Shown here in pieces: positions 23,523 through 25,560 of a stretch of DNA of 25,560 nt. A model generated the notes under the pieces. It was not told the origin of the DNA and did not search any database. It worked only from the letters and a program-made list of their open reading frames with translations. The stretch spans positions 1-25,560 of the forward strand of contig DAOUUT010000013.1 of NCBI GenBank assembly GCA_030668025.1, written 5' to 3'. The first letter of the stretch is position 1. The number at the start of each line of letters is the position of its first letter. Source of the DNA: Promethearchaeota archaeon. Lineage in GTDB: Archaea > Asgardarchaeota > Lokiarchaeia > Sigynarchaeales > SOKP01. The position numbers and the translations under genes are program-made.

Positions 23523-24653
23523 TTATTTATTTTCTTCTGTTTCATTATCGAGTTCTTTATTGTAAGCTTCTAATTTTTCTATAACGGATTCCGCGGGTGT
23601 TGCTGCGGGAATTGGCATTTTTTCGTAAATTTCAATATATTTTACATCATCTATATCTTCGCTCATATGAGTCTGAAGGTCCATGGCAATACCAAATTTT
23701 AAGTAAGTGAGATTTTGGAACAGAAACATTTTAGGGATTGTAATTTCTAGGGTTTTATCTTCCGCATGATTTATAATAAATTCAGCAGCACTCTCTTTAG
23801 GAATACCCTTTGAAATCATGAAATATTCAATTTTTTCGTTAAAATTTTCGATTTGATCGATAATCTCTAAGTTGTAGTCGATTGGTTGACCTGCTAAAGG
23901 ATGGTTGTAGTCGACAATAACTTTTCCTTGCATAATATTAGAAACTACACCTCTTTGACCTTTTTTATTAGTAAAATCTTGACCATATTCGGGGTTCTTG
24001 CCTTCATTTAATTTTCTAAATTTAGCGATACCAATTCTTTCAATTTTTTGAAAGTCTCTTTTACCAAATGCTTTAGTAGGGGGTATTCTTACAGATTTTT
24101 TTTCAAAGTAATTCATTTCTTTAATTGTTTCAGTTAATCCCTCGTTTAAAAATCCTGATTTTCCAACAATAATGAATTCTGGAGTGTAATGACCTTGTTT
24201 GGCCTTTTCTTCATCGTAAATTCCAGCTTTTCTTGCGTCCTCATCGGTAGAAACTCTAAAAACTTTACCCTTTTGGGTTCTTGCTGTCATTTTTAAGAGT
24301 ACAAAATCACCCTCTTCAACTTTTTTTCCTTGTAATTTCTTTTTCTTTTCTTCTAATTTCTTAGCTTCTTCTTTAATTTTTTTTTCTTCCTCTGCGTTTG
24401 CTTCCAATTCTGCGGATAGTTTATCGTTTTCTACTGTTATACCATCTGAGGCATCCTTATTTGAGTCACCTAACAAATCTTTTGCGCTACTTACAAATTT
24501 TTCAGCAGAAGCCTTTCCAATACCTTTAAGTAGTGTTAACTCATCCACATTCGCATTTGCTAATTTCTCAACTGTGTCAATCCCAGCTTCTATTAGAACT
24601 TCTTGCTTTTTGCCAAGACCTTTAACATTTTCTAAATTCATTCCTAAAACCAT
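23523..24653 (-). CDS. Helix-hairpin-helix / SlyD-like FKBP peptidyl-prolyl isomerase fusion
   Basis: 376 residues. Residues 5-62 form a tandem helix-hairpin-helix domain (VKGLGKKQEVLIEAGI and LLKGIGKASAEKFV), a DNA- or protein-binding module seen in Rad51 N-termini and similar proteins. Residues about 75-112 are a charged coiled coil. Residues about 113-270 are a SlyD-like FKBP domain: EEGDFVLLKMTAR, an inserted flap, IPPTKAFGKRD, and the hallmark VIVDYNHPLAGQPIDYNLEI. This catalyses cis-trans proline isomerisation and chaperoning. Residues about 270-350 add a further alpha/beta domain, as in long archaeal FKBPs. An HhH domain on an FKBP is unusual and could target the chaperone to DNA, RNA polymerase or ribosomes (inference). 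Starts at 24653 or 24641 are both possible; the latter would start at MNLENVKG. No membrane segment is present. Confidence 0.9.
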   Translation of the reverse strand: MVLGMNLENVKGLGKKQEVLIEAGIDTVEKLANANVDELTLLKGIGKASAEKFVSSAKDLLGDSNKDASDGITVENDKLSAELEANAEEEKKIKEEAKKLEEKKKKLQGKKVEEGDFVLLKMTARTQKGKVFRVSTDEDARKAGIYDEEKAKQGHYTPEFIIVGKSGFLNEGLTETIKEMNYFEKKSVRIPPTKAFGKRDFQKIERIGIAKFRKLNEGKNPEYGQDFTNKKGQRGVVSNIMQGKVIVDYNHPLAGQPIDYNLEIIDQIENFNEKIEYFMISKGIPKESAAEFIINHAEDKTLEITIPKMFLFQNLTYLKFGIAMDLQTHMSEDIDDVKYIEIYEKMPIPAATPAESVIEKLEAYNKELDNETEENK

Positions 24654-24723
24654 TAAATAATATTAGTTAAGTTATAACCAGTTAGATTTTAAAATTTTTC
24701 ATTACTTATTACTTTTTCCAAAT

Positions 24724-25560
24724 TTAAGATACGGGCTCATACAAAATTCCTAATTCGTCAGCATAATTCTTAACATCATGCATTTCATCTATTGAAGGTC
24801 TTCTGTTTATTTCTTTATATTTATGAGATAAATATTCGGGATGATATTGACCCATCAAATTTACAACACATTTCGGAATCTCTTTTGCTATATAATCTAA
24901 TATTGGCTTAGAACAGCAATCCACATGATTAGGCATGACTAAGTGTCGAATTATTATTTCCCCGCTTCCAAAATCGTGAATTCTTTTAAGATTACGAGTT
25001 ATTACATCGTAATAACCTTTTATTCCAGAGTATTTTTCTCCACATTTGTTGTTGCCGTACTTAAAATCAGGCAACCAAAAATCTATAAAATCTATGATAA
25101 GAGACAATGATTCGTTAGTAAGATAAAAATTTGAATTCCAGAGTTGCGTAATGTTTGAAATTTGATGGTGAAAACTACCTACAATAGTATGAAGGTTTGG
25201 GATAGGATCACCTCCTACATAATTGATATTTATAGCACCTTTCCCAACTAACTTGTTTGCAAGAGCGGCTAATTGTATAACATCAACTTTTTGAGCTATA
25301 TCTTCAATATTTCTTCGACCTTTCCAAGCTTGAGAAATGTCGTAATTTTGACAAAAGACGCAACCAAAATTACAACCTTGGAAAAAGATAGTACCGCTTG
25401 GTATCAGCGGAGATTCTTCGCCCATATGTAAAAAAGCAGAGGAAACAAACGAATCTTTCGATATCAGACAAAATCCTTTTTCACCATCTATACGGTTAAC
25501 CTTACATTGCCTTTCGCAAAAAATGCAGCTCTCAAGATATTTATTTGCTAATTCTTCAGC
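24724..25560 (-). CDS. PflX-type radical SAM protein (5' end beyond window)
   Basis: The frame is open to the right edge, so the gene is partial. An ATG at 25425 opens a shorter frame but is internal: the 45 codons upstream encode CIFCERQCKVNR and EKGFC, the N-terminal Cys-rich segment of COG1313 proteins (PflX, homologues of pyruvate-formate-lyase activase). The radical SAM 4Fe-4S motif follows as FFQGCNFGCVFCQN (C-x3-C-x2-C). Further family motifs are YVGGDPIPN and WLPDFKYGNNKCGEKYSG, then IIRHLVMPNH. It should bind SAM and generate a 5'-deoxyadenosyl radical; the substrate of this group is not established. No glycyl-radical enzyme is visible in the window. It lies 70 bases after the FKBP gene start on the same strand (upstream of it is off-window), so co-transcription into the FKBP gene is possible in the order PflX then FKBP. 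Confidence 0.92.
   Translation of the reverse strand, partial: AEELANKYLESCIFCERQCKVNRIDGEKGFCLISKDSFVSSAFLHMGEESPLIPSGTIFFQGCNFGCVFCQNYDISQAWKGRRNIEDIAQKVDVIQLAALANKLVGKGAININYVGGDPIPNLHTIVGSFHHQISNITQLWNSNFYLTNESLSLIIDFIDFWLPDFKYGNNKCGEKYSGIKGYYDVITRNLKRIHDFGSGEIIIRHLVMPNHVDCCSKPILDYIAKEIPKCVVNLMGQYHPEYLSHKYKEINRRPSIDEMHDVKNYADELGILYEPVS

Overview
The window looks like chromosomal DNA of an archaeon, most likely an Asgard archaeon of the Lokiarchaeia type. The evidence is very low GC, archaeal TATA-like elements, poly-T gene ends, an archaeal-type inositol-1-phosphate synthase, a SlyD-like archaeal FKBP, a CheC-type phosphatase domain, and a longin-like protein of the kind common in Asgard genomes. 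This placement is inference; no rRNA or other marker gene is present. No CRISPR array, insertion sequence, integrase or replication origin was seen.

Region 1 (1-10164, all minus strand) is a chemosensory cluster. In transcription order it holds a membrane receptor (MCP) with almost no extracellular part, a protein with two longin-like halves, CheW, CheY, CheA, a 1057-residue cytoplasmic coiled-coil protein with beta-sandwich ends, an unrecognised 287-residue protein, and a CheW-CheC fusion that runs off the left edge. No CheB, CheR, CheD or CheF is visible. A hairpin followed by a T-run lies between the MCP gene and the rest, so the receptor may be transcribed partly on its own. The fusion would place a CheY-P phosphatase directly on the receptor-kinase array.

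Region 2 (10165-14836) starts with about 580 bases of very AT-rich non-coding DNA. It continues on the plus strand with a small hypothetical gene, a possible 23-codon gene coupled to a zinc-ribbon gene, a decayed fragment of a histidine-kinase gene, and two soluble sensor histidine kinases. One kinase has three PAS domains. The other has a Cys-rich PAS domain and looks bacterial in type. A tRNA-Gly(CCC) lies on the minus strand after them.

Region 3 (14936-16119) is a two-gene operon of a nicotinamidase and a low-molecular-weight phosphotyrosine phosphatase.

Region 4 (16126-23515) is the most interesting part. A myo-inositol-1-phosphate synthase gene is surrounded by four divergent ATP-grasp genes. 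Three of them resemble inositol-phosphate kinases (ITPK-like) at least as much as RimK-type ligases. An MFS permease and a HAD hydrolase with a long, very basic tail accompany them. I infer a possible archaeal inositol-phosphate synthesis and phosphorylation locus.

Region 5 (23523-25560, minus strand) holds a helix-hairpin-helix/SlyD-like FKBP fusion and a PflX-type radical SAM protein cut by the right edge.
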